DNA of 64,000 nucleotides from contig CBDAQK010000006.1 in assembly GCA_965199005.1 (NCBI GenBank), positions 2,480,001-2,544,000 on the forward strand. The letters run 5' to 3'. Positions 1 to 8,027 of this stretch are shown here, piece after piece (position 1 is the stretch's first letter; every line of letters starts with the position of its first letter). The notes below the pieces were generated by a model. It saw only the letters and a program-made list of their open reading frames with translations, was not told the DNA's origin and did not search any database. The position numbers and the translations under genes were made by a program. The stretch is from LMUY01 sp965199005. GTDB taxonomy: Bacteria; Pseudomonadota; Alphaproteobacteria; Acetobacterales; Acetobacteraceae.

Positions 1-1086
1 ACCCAGCGGGGCCGCGTCGGGGTATGGCCGCTTCCCTTGCCCATGGTGGACATGGTGACCATCGGCGCCGGCGGCGGATCGATCGCGCGGATCGAGAACG
101 GCGCCCTGCTGGTCGGCCCCATCAGCGCGGGCAGCCGGCCCGGCCCCGCCTGTTACGGCGCCGGCGGCACCGCCGCGACCGTGACGGATGCGCACGTGGC
201 GTTGGGACATTTGCCGGCCAGCCTGCTCGGTGGGCGCATGGCGCTGGACCCGGCGCTCGCCGCCGCCGCGGTGGACGGAATCGCTACCCCGCTCGGTCTG
301 TCGCGGGATGAGGCGGCACGCGGCATTTTGGCCATCGCGGATAGCAACATGATCGGCGCGATCCGCGTCGTGTCGGTGGAGCGCGGGCACGATCCGCGGT
401 CGTTCGCCCTGATGCCGTTCGGGGGCGCGGGCCCGCTGCATGGCTGCGCGCTGGCTGAGATGCTGGGTATCGGCACCGTCCTCATTCCACCCGCGCCGGG
501 CGTGCTCTGCGCCGACGGGCTGCTGGCCGCCGATTTGCGGGCGGAATTCAGCCGCTCGGTCAGCGCCACCCCGGTCGACGAGGTATTCGCCAGGTTGGAG
601 CAGGACGCCCTGGGCTGGCTGGCCAGCGAGGCCGTGGCGGAGGCCAGCCGCAGCACCGAACGCGTGGCACTGATGTGCTATGAGGGCCAAGGGAGCGAGT
701 TGGCAGTGCCATGGGGCGGCGACCTGGCCGCCACCGAAGCCGCTTTCGCCAAGGCGCATGCGGCACTGTATGGCTTCACCTTGACCGCGCCGGTGCGGCT
801 GGTGACAGTGCGTGTGGAAGCGCGGGGCATGTTGCCCGAGCCGGTTCGTCCCATGCTGCCGCCGGGCCAGGGCGCCTCGCCTTATGGCAGTTCCGTCGTC
901 AAATTCGCGTCCGGACCCGTCGACACGCCGCTCTACGGGCGGGACGATCTGGGCGCCGGGGACAGGTTCGCTGGGCCCGCCATCGTCACCCAGCTGGACA
1001 CGACGACCCTCATCCCGCCCGGCTGGTCCGCTGAGGCCCATCAGACGGGAACGCTCATCCTCCGGAGGAGCGAACCGCAGGCATAG
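1..1086 (+). CDS. Hydantoinase/oxoprolinase family protein, A subunit (3' part only)
   Basis: The 5' end lies outside the window; the open frame runs in from base 1 and stops with TAG, giving about 361 C-terminal residues. The visible part has the glycine-rich IGAGGGSIA motif, the SAGSRPGPACYG segment, and the FGGAGPLHG and PPAPGVL motifs of the HyuA/5-oxoprolinase fold, ending in the family's C-terminal domain (GPAIVTQLDTTTLIPPG). The family performs ATP-dependent opening of hydantoins, 5-oxoproline or similar cyclic amides, usually with a HyuB partner, which would have to be upstream. A catabolic cluster on the same strand follows after 441 bp, so the gene may belong to the same N-heterocycle pathway. 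The substrate cannot be read from the sequence. Confidence 0.9.
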   Translation, partial: TQRGRVGVWPLPLPMVDMVTIGAGGGSIARIENGALLVGPISAGSRPGPACYGAGGTAATVTDAHVALGHLPASLLGGRMALDPALAAAAVDGIATPLGLSRDEAARGILAIADSNMIGAIRVVSVERGHDPRSFALMPFGGAGPLHGCALAEMLGIGTVLIPPAPGVLCADGLLAADLRAEFSRSVSATPVDEVFARLEQDALGWLASEAVAEASRSTERVALMCYEGQGSELAVPWGGDLAATEAAFAKAHAALYGFTLTAPVRLVTVRVEARGMLPEPVRPMLPPGQGASPYGSSVVKFASGPVDTPLYGRDDLGAGDRFAGPAIVTQLDTTTLIPPGWSAEAHQTGTLILRRSEPQA

Positions 1087-1527
1087 GCCCTGCCTAAGCC
1101 GGGGCGAGCCTGGCGGACTTTGTCAGGACAACTCCGCGCCTTGTTTGACCGCCACCAGAGCACCCATGACGCATCTGCACTGATTTCAGACAGCTTTCTG
1201 CACAATATGCCTAAGTCCGCGGCGGCTTTGTGCGAGTGCCTCATTCCCGTGCTTCCATCGCTTGACTCGAGCGGGGCGGTTGCGATCCATTGGCCCTGCA
1301 AGAGCTTCGACGGCAAGGGCGCGGTTTGGGCCGCCTCCTCCGCGTGCCGGCCGGGTGGATCGTCATACTGAAAAGGTGTCGCCCGATGCTGTCCTGCGCC
1401 GTTAGAGATGCCTGACGACCTCCGCCCAGCCGCGACGGACATGGTGTGCGTCGCCCTCCCCCCACTTCGTCTCCTGCCCCACTTCGTCTCCTGCCCCACT
1501 TCGTCTCCTGATCGAAAGCCCACTCCC
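1087..1527. other. Non-coding stretch ahead of the RutA-like cluster
   Basis: These 441 bp separate the hydantoinase A gene from the first RutA-like gene. Short open frames exist on both strands, but none has a ribosome binding site or a recognisable protein. The only clear structure is a 17-bp unit repeated three times just before the rutA-like start (listed separately). I found no convincing -35/-10 pair or riboswitch. The cluster promoter probably lies here. Confidence 0.6.
1461..1511 (+). repeat. Three tandem copies of a 17-bp unit before rutA copy 1
   Basis: The unit CCCACTTCGTCTCCTGC occurs head to tail at 1461-1477, 1478-1494 and 1495-1511; the last base of the third copy differs. The array ends 17 bases before the ATG at 1528, where no good Shine-Dalgarno sequence is visible. 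It could be an operator array, a slippage-prone leader or a chance duplication. Its reverse complement contains CAGGAG in every unit. Confidence 0.85.
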
Positions 1528-2613
1528 ATGCAGCTCGGTGTCTTCATCCCCATCGGCAATAATGGCTGGCTCATCTCCACCACCTCGCCGCAATACATGC
1601 CCACCTACGACCTGAACCGTACGGTGGTGCAGCAGGCGGAGAAGTTCGGGTTCGACTTCGCCCTCTCGATGATCAAGCTGCGCGGCTTCGGTGGTCCTTC
1701 GCAGTATTGGGACCACAATCTGGAATCCTTCACGCTGATGGCGGGTCTAGCCGCGGTCACCAGCCGCATCCAGCTGTTTGCGACAATCGGCGTGCTCACC
1801 ATGCCGGCCCCGATCGTGGCGCGGATGGCGGTCACGATCGACAGCATCTCCAAGGGCCGGTTCGGCGTGAACGTCATCTCCGGCTGGCAGGAGAAGGAAT
1901 ATAGCCAGATGGGGATCTGGCCCGGCGCCGAGCACTATAAGCGCCGCTACGAGTATTGCGAAGAATACGTCACCATCATGAAGGAGCTGTGGGCGACCGG
2001 GCGCTCCGACTTCAAGGGCGAATTCTTCCAGATGGACGATTGCCGCTGCAGCCCGCTGCCCTCGCGCCAAATCCCCATCGTCTGCGCTGGGCAAAGCGAC
2101 CGCGGGACCCAATTCGCCGCGGAATATGCCGACTACAACTTCGTCGCCAGCAGCGCCTTCAACGACCCGTGCAACATCCGCGACCCCGTCTCCCGCCTAG
2201 TGCAGAAGACCGCGGAGTTTGGCACCAAATGCGGTGCGCTGGTGCTGCTGATGATCATTGCGGACGAGACGGACGAGGCCGCCGAGGCGAAGTGGGAGCA
2301 CTACAAGACCGGCACCGATTATGAAGCGATGGCATACCGTGACGGCCAGGCCGGCAACGACAAGCATCGCGACGTCAACTCCACCGTCGACCGTTTCGCC
2401 AAGAGCACCCAGAAGAAGCTGCCAACGGCCCAAAGCGTGCTGTGTGGCTCCTATGCCAAAATCGCCGCCATGCTGGATGAGTTGGCCGCCGTGCCGGGTG
2501 TGCAGGGCGCGATGCTGACATTCGACGATTTCGTCATCGGCATGGAACAGTTCGGCACCCGGATACAGCCCCTGATGCAGAGCCGCCGCCAAGCCCTTTC
2601 GCAAGCCGCCTGA
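1528..2613 (+). CDS. RutA-like pyrimidine monooxygenase, copy 1 (LLM flavin-dependent oxidoreductase)
   Basis: This 361-residue protein belongs to the bacterial luciferase-like fold and reads strongly like E. coli RutA: GVFIPIGNNGWLIS at the N terminus, WDHNLESFTLMAGLAAVTSR at 61-80, RFGVNVISGW at 111-120 (with the Asn of the flavin/oxygen pocket) and TFDDF near the C terminus. RutA opens uracil between N3 and C4 using FMNH2 and O2. The start chosen is the ATG at 1528, where homology begins; the frame is open further upstream. The segment after YADYNF departs from RutA (SSAFNDPCNIRDP in place of the GVNTPTAFAP-type motif that copy 2 keeps), so the substrate may differ. No flavin reductase (RutF) is visible nearby. 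Confidence 0.85.
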   Translation: MQLGVFIPIGNNGWLISTTSPQYMPTYDLNRTVVQQAEKFGFDFALSMIKLRGFGGPSQYWDHNLESFTLMAGLAAVTSRIQLFATIGVLTMPAPIVARMAVTIDSISKGRFGVNVISGWQEKEYSQMGIWPGAEHYKRRYEYCEEYVTIMKELWATGRSDFKGEFFQMDDCRCSPLPSRQIPIVCAGQSDRGTQFAAEYADYNFVASSAFNDPCNIRDPVSRLVQKTAEFGTKCGALVLLMIIADETDEAAEAKWEHYKTGTDYEAMAYRDGQAGNDKHRDVNSTVDRFAKSTQKKLPTAQSVLCGSYAKIAAMLDELAAVPGVQGAMLTFDDFVIGMEQFGTRIQPLMQSRRQALSQAA

Positions 2614-2636
2614 GTTTCACTCTCAAGGAGATCGCC

Positions 2637-3929
2637 ATGACAGATGACAAGACGCCGGGCCTATCCCGCCGACGCCTGCTGACTGCCGCGTCTGCCACCG
2701 CCGGCCTCGCCGCCGGGAGTGGTGCGATCACCGGCTTCCCGACCATTTGGGCGCAGAACATCAAGGATGTGGAGCTGAAGCACGCCGGGCAACCGGTGAC
2801 CGCCATCCAGGCGATCGGCGACCAGGCCACCAAGGATTTGGGCTTCAAGGTCACCATGCAGGCCTCCGAAAGTGCGGATTTGCTGAACCGGTTCCTGACG
2901 CAATCGGCACAGCTGGACATCGCCGACATCAGCCTGCCGTACCTGAAATACATGGTTGGCCGGAACATCATCCAGACCATTCCGGTGGCCAAGTTCAAGA
3001 ACTGGGACGCCACGTACTCGTTGTTTACCAAGAGCAAGTATCCGGACGGCCGTGACGCTTCCAAGCAAGGCATCGCGCCCTACACGGTGCTGTATGCGAC
3101 CGACGCCAGCTTCTCCAAATTCGCGACCGAGCCCACGGAGTTCCTCACCAGCGTGCCGACCATCACCAATGCCGACACGCTCGGCATCCGGCCGGATTTG
3201 GTGGGCCGCCCGATCAACAGCTGGGCCGATCTGATCGACCCGATGTTCAAGGGCAAGGCGGCGCTGCAGGACAACCCGACCGTTGGCGTGATCGACGTCG
3301 CCATGGCGGTCGAGGCACGGGGCGACATCAAATACGGCAACAAGGGCAACATGACGAAGGATGAGATCGACAAGACCGTCGCCCTCATGACGAAGATCAA
3401 GCAATCCGGCCAGTTCCGCTCGTTCTGGGGCTCGTTCGACCAGTCGGTGAACCTGATGGCGTCGGGCGAGGTGGTGATCCAGTCCATGTGGTCCCCCGCC
3501 GTCGCCGCCGTCCGCACCCGCGGCATCCCCTGCACGTTCCAGCCGCTGAAGGAAGGCTATCGTGGCTGGGGCTATCATTTCGGGCTGATGAAGCACCTGA
3601 CGGGGCTGCAGTTGGACTGCGCCTACGAGTATCTGAACTGGTACACCGCCGGGTTCGCTGGCGCCTTCGTCGCGCGCGAGGGGTATTATTCCGCCCAACC
3701 GGCCAATGCAAAGAAGTTCCTCTCGGCCGCTGAATGGGATTACTGGTATGGCGGCAAGCCGGCGGCCGAGGTGATCAAGGACCCGTTCGGCAAGGTCATG
3801 GAGAAGCCGGGAATTGCCCGCGACGGCGGCTCGTTCGAGGCCCGGATGGGTAACGTCGCGGTGTGGAACTCGGTGATGGACGAAGACCGCTACCTGACCC
3901 GGCGGTGGAACGAGTTCATCACCTCCTAA
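2637..3929 (+). CDS. ABC transporter substrate-binding protein, polyamine/iron type, Tat signal
   Basis: A 430-residue periplasmic binding protein of the PotD/PotF-related family 1. It opens with a twin-arginine signal (SRRRLL at 10-15, then an Ala/Gly-rich hydrophobic stretch to about residue 40), so it is probably exported folded. A good Shine-Dalgarno sequence (AAGGAGA) precedes the ATG. The gene lies between the two RutA-like genes and is followed by matching permeases and an ATPase, so it likely captures the substrate that the monooxygenases oxidise. It is longer than PotD (about 350). The ligand is unknown; classical rut operons instead use the RutG permease. Confidence 0.85.
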   Translation: MTDDKTPGLSRRRLLTAASATAGLAAGSGAITGFPTIWAQNIKDVELKHAGQPVTAIQAIGDQATKDLGFKVTMQASESADLLNRFLTQSAQLDIADISLPYLKYMVGRNIIQTIPVAKFKNWDATYSLFTKSKYPDGRDASKQGIAPYTVLYATDASFSKFATEPTEFLTSVPTITNADTLGIRPDLVGRPINSWADLIDPMFKGKAALQDNPTVGVIDVAMAVEARGDIKYGNKGNMTKDEIDKTVALMTKIKQSGQFRSFWGSFDQSVNLMASGEVVIQSMWSPAVAAVRTRGIPCTFQPLKEGYRGWGYHFGLMKHLTGLQLDCAYEYLNWYTAGFAGAFVAREGYYSAQPANAKKFLSAAEWDYWYGGKPAAEVIKDPFGKVMEKPGIARDGGSFEARMGNVAVWNSVMDEDRYLTRRWNEFITS

Positions 3930-3941
3930 GAAAGGCGCGTA

Positions 3942-5015
3942 ATGCAGCTCGGCGTATTCATCCCCATCGGCAATAATGGTTGGCTGATCTCAACCACTTC
4001 GCCGCAATATATGCCGAGCTTCGACCTGAACCGCACGGTCGTGGAAAAGGCCGAGCGGTTCGGCTTCGACTTCGCCTTGTCCATGATCAAGCTGCATGGC
4101 TATGGGGGGCCGTCGCAGCATTGGGACCACAATTTGGAATCCTTCACGCTCATGGCCGGGCTGGCTGCGGTCACCAGCCGCATCCAGCTCTTCGCCACCT
4201 GCGCCGTGCTGACCATGCCGCCGCCAATTGCCGCCCGCATGGCGATGACGATCAACAGCATCGCGCCCGGCCGGTTCGGGGTGAACATCGTCTCCGGCTG
4301 GCAGCGGGCGGAGTATTCGCAGATGGGCATTTGGCCCGGCGCCGAGCACTACAAGCGACGGTATCAATATTGCGCCGAATACGTGACCATCATGAGGGAG
4401 CTGTGGTCCACCGGCCAGTCTGACTTCAAGGGTGACTTCTTCACGATGGATGATTGCCGGTGCAGCCCACTGCCCTCGCGCGATATCCCCATCATCTGCG
4501 CAGCGCAGAGCGATGCCGGCACCCGATATGCTGCGACCTATGCCGACTACAATTTCTGCAACAGCTTCGGCGTCAACAAACCCACCGCCATGGCACCCAG
4601 CGTGGCCCGCCTGGTCGCGGCCACGGAGGAGAGCGGACGGCACTGCGGGGCGCTGATCCTGACGATGATCATTGCGGATGAAACGGACGAGGCCGCGATG
4701 GCCAAATGGAACCACTATGTGGCCGGCGCCGATCTGGAGGCGCTGGCGTTCCGCGAGGCGCAATCCAGCGCCGACCCGAGCACCGACCCGATGGCGCAGC
4801 CGAACAAGCGCCGCACCATGGGCGACCAGAACCTGCCCACCAACCAGGGCGTGCTGGTTGGCAGCTACGCCCACATTGCCGCGATGCTGGATGACATCGC
4901 GTCTGTGCCCGGCGTGCAGGGCGTGATGATGACCTTCGATGATTTCGTGATCGGCATGGAGCAATTCGGCACCCGCATCCAGCCGCTCATGCGCTGCCGC
5001 GACAAAGTCGCCTAG
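3942..5015 (+). CDS. rutA: RutA-like pyrimidine monooxygenase, copy 2
   Basis: A 357-residue paralogue of the gene at 1528, with the same N terminus (GVFIPIGNNGWLIS) and the same core motifs (WDHNLESFTLMAGLAAVTSR, RFGVNIVSGW). It keeps the RutA-type segment CAAQSDAGTRYAATYADYNF followed by GVNKPTAMAPS, which resembles E. coli RutA more than copy 1 does. The predicted reaction is FMNH2- and O2-dependent opening of a pyrimidine or related cyclic imide. AAGG lies 9 bases before the ATG and the gap after the binding-protein gene is 12 bp, so the genes are co-transcribed. Whether the two copies form a hetero-oligomer or act on different substrates is open. Confidence 0.88.
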   Translation: MQLGVFIPIGNNGWLISTTSPQYMPSFDLNRTVVEKAERFGFDFALSMIKLHGYGGPSQHWDHNLESFTLMAGLAAVTSRIQLFATCAVLTMPPPIAARMAMTINSIAPGRFGVNIVSGWQRAEYSQMGIWPGAEHYKRRYQYCAEYVTIMRELWSTGQSDFKGDFFTMDDCRCSPLPSRDIPIICAAQSDAGTRYAATYADYNFCNSFGVNKPTAMAPSVARLVAATEESGRHCGALILTMIIADETDEAAMAKWNHYVAGADLEALAFREAQSSADPSTDPMAQPNKRRTMGDQNLPTNQGVLVGSYAHIAAMLDDIASVPGVQGVMMTFDDFVIGMEQFGTRIQPLMRCRDKVA

Positions 5016-5023
5016 GCCGCGCC

Positions 5024-5944
5024 GTGGCATCCGACACCACGGCCGGCCTACGCACTGCCCGTTGGAAGGCCCGGCGGTGGACCATCCGGCTGGCGCCCTG
5101 GGCGGTCTCGTGGCTGCAAGTCTCGCCGCTGGCGCTGATCCTGGTCGTCCTGTTCGCCCTGCCGACGCTGCTCTTCTTCGTCATCAGCTTTTTCGACTAC
5201 GACCGGGTCGGCATGTACCCGGCCTTCCTGTGGGACAATTACCACGACCTGCTGACTACCCCGGCAACGTGGCGCATCTACGTCAGTTCGTTACGCTTCG
5301 CCGTCATCGTTTGGGCGATTACCCTCTTCGTCGGCTTCAACCTCGCGCATTTCCTGATCTTCCACGTGCGCAGCGCCACGATGCGGCTGGGGCTGTTCAT
5401 GCTCTGCGCCGTGCCGTTCTGGACCTCCGCCATCATCCGGACCATCGCGTGGATCCCGTTCCTGGGCCGCAACGGCGCCTTCAACACGATGTTGATCGAC
5501 CTGCACGTCGTCGACCGCCCGCTGGATTTCCTGCTCTTCTCAGACTTCGCGGTCATCATCACCTACGTCCATCTCTACACGCTGCTGATGATGGGGCCGA
5601 TCGCCAACTCCCTCTCGAAGATCGACAAGGCGTTGCTGGAAGCCGCGGTCGATGCCGGCGCCAGCCGATGGCAGGTGATGCGAAACGTCATCCTGCCACT
5701 GGCCAAGACGGGGATCGTGTTGGGATCGATCTTGGTCTTCACTCAGGTGATGGGTGATTATTTCGTCGTGAAGCGGATGAGCGGCGGCCAGAGCGCGTCC
5801 ATCGTTTCCGCGCTGTCGACGGAAATCGGCGCGATGCAATTTCCGCCCGCCTCGGCCAGCGCCGTGGTTCTCGTGCTATTCGTCGCCTTCCTGGTGGCCG
5901 GCATGATGCGCATCGTCGACGTGCGCAAGGAGTTGGTGAGCTGA
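5024..5944 (+). CDS. ABC transporter permease, PotB-like
   Basis: A 306-residue inner-membrane permease with a hydrophobic segment near residues 33-55 and several more to the C terminus. The EAA-type loop reads EAAVDAGASRWQVMRNVILPL, the ATPase contact seen in BPD transport permeases. It starts with GTG, 8 bp after the preceding stop. Together with the next gene it would form the heterodimeric channel of a PotABCD-like importer; its neighbours suggest uptake of a nitrogen heterocycle or a related compound rather than polyamine. Confidence 0.88.
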   Translation: MASDTTAGLRTARWKARRWTIRLAPWAVSWLQVSPLALILVVLFALPTLLFFVISFFDYDRVGMYPAFLWDNYHDLLTTPATWRIYVSSLRFAVIVWAITLFVGFNLAHFLIFHVRSATMRLGLFMLCAVPFWTSAIIRTIAWIPFLGRNGAFNTMLIDLHVVDRPLDFLLFSDFAVIITYVHLYTLLMMGPIANSLSKIDKALLEAAVDAGASRWQVMRNVILPLAKTGIVLGSILVFTQVMGDYFVVKRMSGGQSASIVSALSTEIGAMQFPPASASAVVLVLFVAFLVAGMMRIVDVRKELVS

Positions 5945-6771
5945 TGGCAAGGGAGCGCGAACCACGCCCCTACACCTTCTACCTGCTCGCCGGGCTGATG
6001 GGGCTGTTCCTGCTTTTCCTGTATGGCCCGATGCTCGTGATCTACGTGCTGTCGTTCCAGGGGCCGAATGGCGGTGTGACCTTCCCCATGGTTGGCGTAT
6101 CGACGAAATGGTTCGCCGACATCATCAAGCCGGGGCAGATGGCGAACATCCCGGCCTCGTTCGAACGCTCCCTGCTACTGGCCTTGGTGGTCAGCGCGCT
6201 GACGGTGGTGATCTCCGTCTCCGCCGGGCTGGCGTTCCGCCGCCGTTTCCCGGGCGCCGGGTTGCTGTTCTACATCGCCATCGCCAGCCTGGTGATGCCC
6301 AGCCTGTTGGTCGGGTTCGGCATCGGCCTTGGGTTCCAAATGCTCGGGCTGCCGCAGGGTTTGTATACCTCGGCGCTGGGCGCACAATTGACCTGGACGC
6401 TGCCGTTCGGGCTGCTGACCATGTTCGCCGTGGTCGCGCGATTCAACCGCTCCTACGAGGAGGCAGCCACCGATTTGGGTGCTTCCCCCTGGCAGCGCCT
6501 GCGCTACGTGACCATCCCGCTGCTGCTGCCCGGCATCATCGGCGTAGCGGTGGGCGCCTTCACTTTGTCCTATGACGAATACGCCCGCACCACGCTGACG
6601 ATCGGCAGCTACAACACCTTGCCGCTTGAACTCTACGCGCTGGTGTCCAGCGACAGCACGCCGACGCTCTTCGCCATCGGCACGGTCACGACGGCGGTGT
6701 CGTTCATGCTGATCGGGCTGACCTTGTTCTTCATCATTCGCCTGCAGCGCCGCCGCCGCATGGCTGCGTAA
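5944..6771 (+). CDS. ABC transporter permease, PotC-like
   Basis: A 275-residue second permease subunit. Its ATG overlaps the stop of the previous permease by one base (TGATG), indicating translational coupling. It has a hydrophobic N-terminal helix at about 12-35, further membrane segments, and an EAA loop reading EAATDLGASPWQRLRYVTIPLL, characteristic of PotC-type subunits. The C terminus is Arg-rich (RLQRRRR) and presumably cytoplasmic. It pairs with the PotB-like permease at 5024 and the ATPase at 6823. Confidence 0.88.
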   Translation: MAREREPRPYTFYLLAGLMGLFLLFLYGPMLVIYVLSFQGPNGGVTFPMVGVSTKWFADIIKPGQMANIPASFERSLLLALVVSALTVVISVSAGLAFRRRFPGAGLLFYIAIASLVMPSLLVGFGIGLGFQMLGLPQGLYTSALGAQLTWTLPFGLLTMFAVVARFNRSYEEAATDLGASPWQRLRYVTIPLLLPGIIGVAVGAFTLSYDEYARTTLTIGSYNTLPLELYALVSSDSTPTLFAIGTVTTAVSFMLIGLTLFFIIRLQRRRRMAA

Positions 6772-6822
6772 CGCAATGCACCGCTTCACCCTACGAAGCT
6801 GCCTGAAGGAGTTTGAGCGCCA

Positions 6823-7803
6823 ATGGACCCGCGTTATGATGTGGAATTGGTGGGCGTGTCGAAGCGGTATGGCGGGGCCGTGGCGGTGGATAACGTCTCG
6901 CTGCGCATTCCGAAGGCCAGTTATTGCTGCCTTCTCGGCCCCAGCGGGTGCGGCAAGACCAGCACGCTGCGCATGATCGCGGGGCACGAAACGATCAGCG
7001 AGGGAGATGTGCTGATCGACGGCGCCAACGTCACCGGGCTGCCGCCGCTGAAGCGCGGGACGGCGATGATGTTCCAAAACTATGCGCTGTTCCCGCATCT
7101 CAGCTGCCTCGACAACGTCGCCTTCAGCCTGAAGATGCGCCGGGTGGGCAAAGCCGAGCGGCACAAGACGGCGCGGGAATTTTTGGCGCTGGTGCATATG
7201 GAGAGCTTCGCCGACCGCCTGCCCGCGCAACTCTCGGGCGGCCAGCAGCAGCGTGTGGCGCTCGCCCGCGCGCTGGTCAGCAAGCCGCGGGTATTGTTGC
7301 TGGATGAACCGCTTTCAGCGCTGGACCCGTTCTTGCGGATTCGCGTCCGGGAGGAGTTGAAGCGGCTGCAGCGCGACTTGTCGATCAGCTTCATCCACGT
7401 CACCCACAGCCAAGACGAAGCGATGGCGCTGGCCGACATGATGGTGGTGATGCAGGACGGCCGCATTCGCCAGGCGGGCTCGCCGCGCGAGGTGTTCGGC
7501 AACCCGGCCACCAGCTTCGTCGCCCGCTTCATCGGCGGCCACAATGTGCTGCAAGGCGCTTCCGGACCAGTGGCCGTGCGCGCGGACCGCTGCCGGCTGG
7601 TGCGGACGGCCACCGGGCTGCCGGCGCAGGTCGCGGCGGTCGAATACCAGGGCAGCATCGTCCGCATCGCGCTGACGACTGCGGGGGGCGAAGATGCGTC
7701 GGTCCTGATGCCGGACTCGGTCTACGATGCGGACCCGGTGCAGGCCGGCACGCAAACGCATCTGGTTTGGGCCCCCGAGGACGAGCGGCGGCTGGCCGCC
7801 TGA
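6823..7803 (+). CDS. ABC transporter ATP-binding protein, PotA-like
   Basis: A 326-residue ATPase with all catalytic motifs intact: Walker A GPSGCGKT at 39-46, Q-loop FQNYALFPH near 84-92, signature LSGGQ at 137-141, Walker B VLLLDEP at 157-163, and an H-loop His in HVTHSQDEA. A C-terminal TOBE-like region follows from about 235. A strong Shine-Dalgarno sequence (GAAGGAG) sits 11 bases before the ATG. It energises the importer formed with the two permeases and the Tat-exported binding protein. Confidence 0.92.
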   Translation: MDPRYDVELVGVSKRYGGAVAVDNVSLRIPKASYCCLLGPSGCGKTSTLRMIAGHETISEGDVLIDGANVTGLPPLKRGTAMMFQNYALFPHLSCLDNVAFSLKMRRVGKAERHKTAREFLALVHMESFADRLPAQLSGGQQQRVALARALVSKPRVLLLDEPLSALDPFLRIRVREELKRLQRDLSISFIHVTHSQDEAMALADMMVVMQDGRIRQAGSPREVFGNPATSFVARFIGGHNVLQGASGPVAVRADRCRLVRTATGLPAQVAAVEYQGSIVRIALTTAGGEDASVLMPDSVYDADPVQAGTQTHLVWAPEDERRLAA

Positions 7804-7814
7804 AGGAGAGCGAC

Positions 7815-8027
7815 ATGACGAGCACGCCAGACCTCATCGAGGCGCAAATCGAGACCTGGACCAGCATCACGCCCCCGAACGACCCAGGCCGGCGCCTGGC
7901 CGCCGACCTGGCCGCGACCATTGCCGCGTTCACGGCGCTGCGCGGCCAGATGCAATTCGAGGACGAGCCCTCCAGTTTCGAGGCAGCCCTGCAAGCGTGC
8001 AAAGAGCCAACGGAGCCCGGCAAGTGA
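7815..8027 (+). CDS. 70-aa AtzG/GatC-like small subunit (DUF4089-like)
   Basis: A small acidic protein of 70 residues with a predicted helical core (LAADLAATIAAFTALRG) followed by MQFEDEPSSFEAAL. GAAGGAG precedes the ATG by 6 bases, and the stop overlaps the amidase start in a GTGA junction, so the two are translationally coupled. Size, position and the hydrophobic helix plus acidic F-x-D-E-P tail recall AtzG, the GatC-derived partner of the amidase AtzE in cyanuric acid/biuret breakdown. The family assignment rests on context and pattern, not a search. If right, the amidase works as a heteromer. Confidence 0.6.
   Translation: MTSTPDLIEAQIETWTSITPPNDPGRRLAADLAATIAAFTALRGQMQFEDEPSSFEAALQACKEPTEPGK

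Noticed and set aside
1120..1371. An 83-codon frame in the gap before the RutA-like cluster
   Set aside because: No ribosome binding site, no family resemblance, and a composition like noncoding DNA.
1461..1511. CRISPR-like array
   Set aside because: The copies are directly adjacent with no spacers and are only 17 bp long.
3990..5030. A long antisense frame opposite the second RutA-like gene
   Set aside because: It mirrors the real gene; the His/Gly/Arg-rich product has no recognisable motif.
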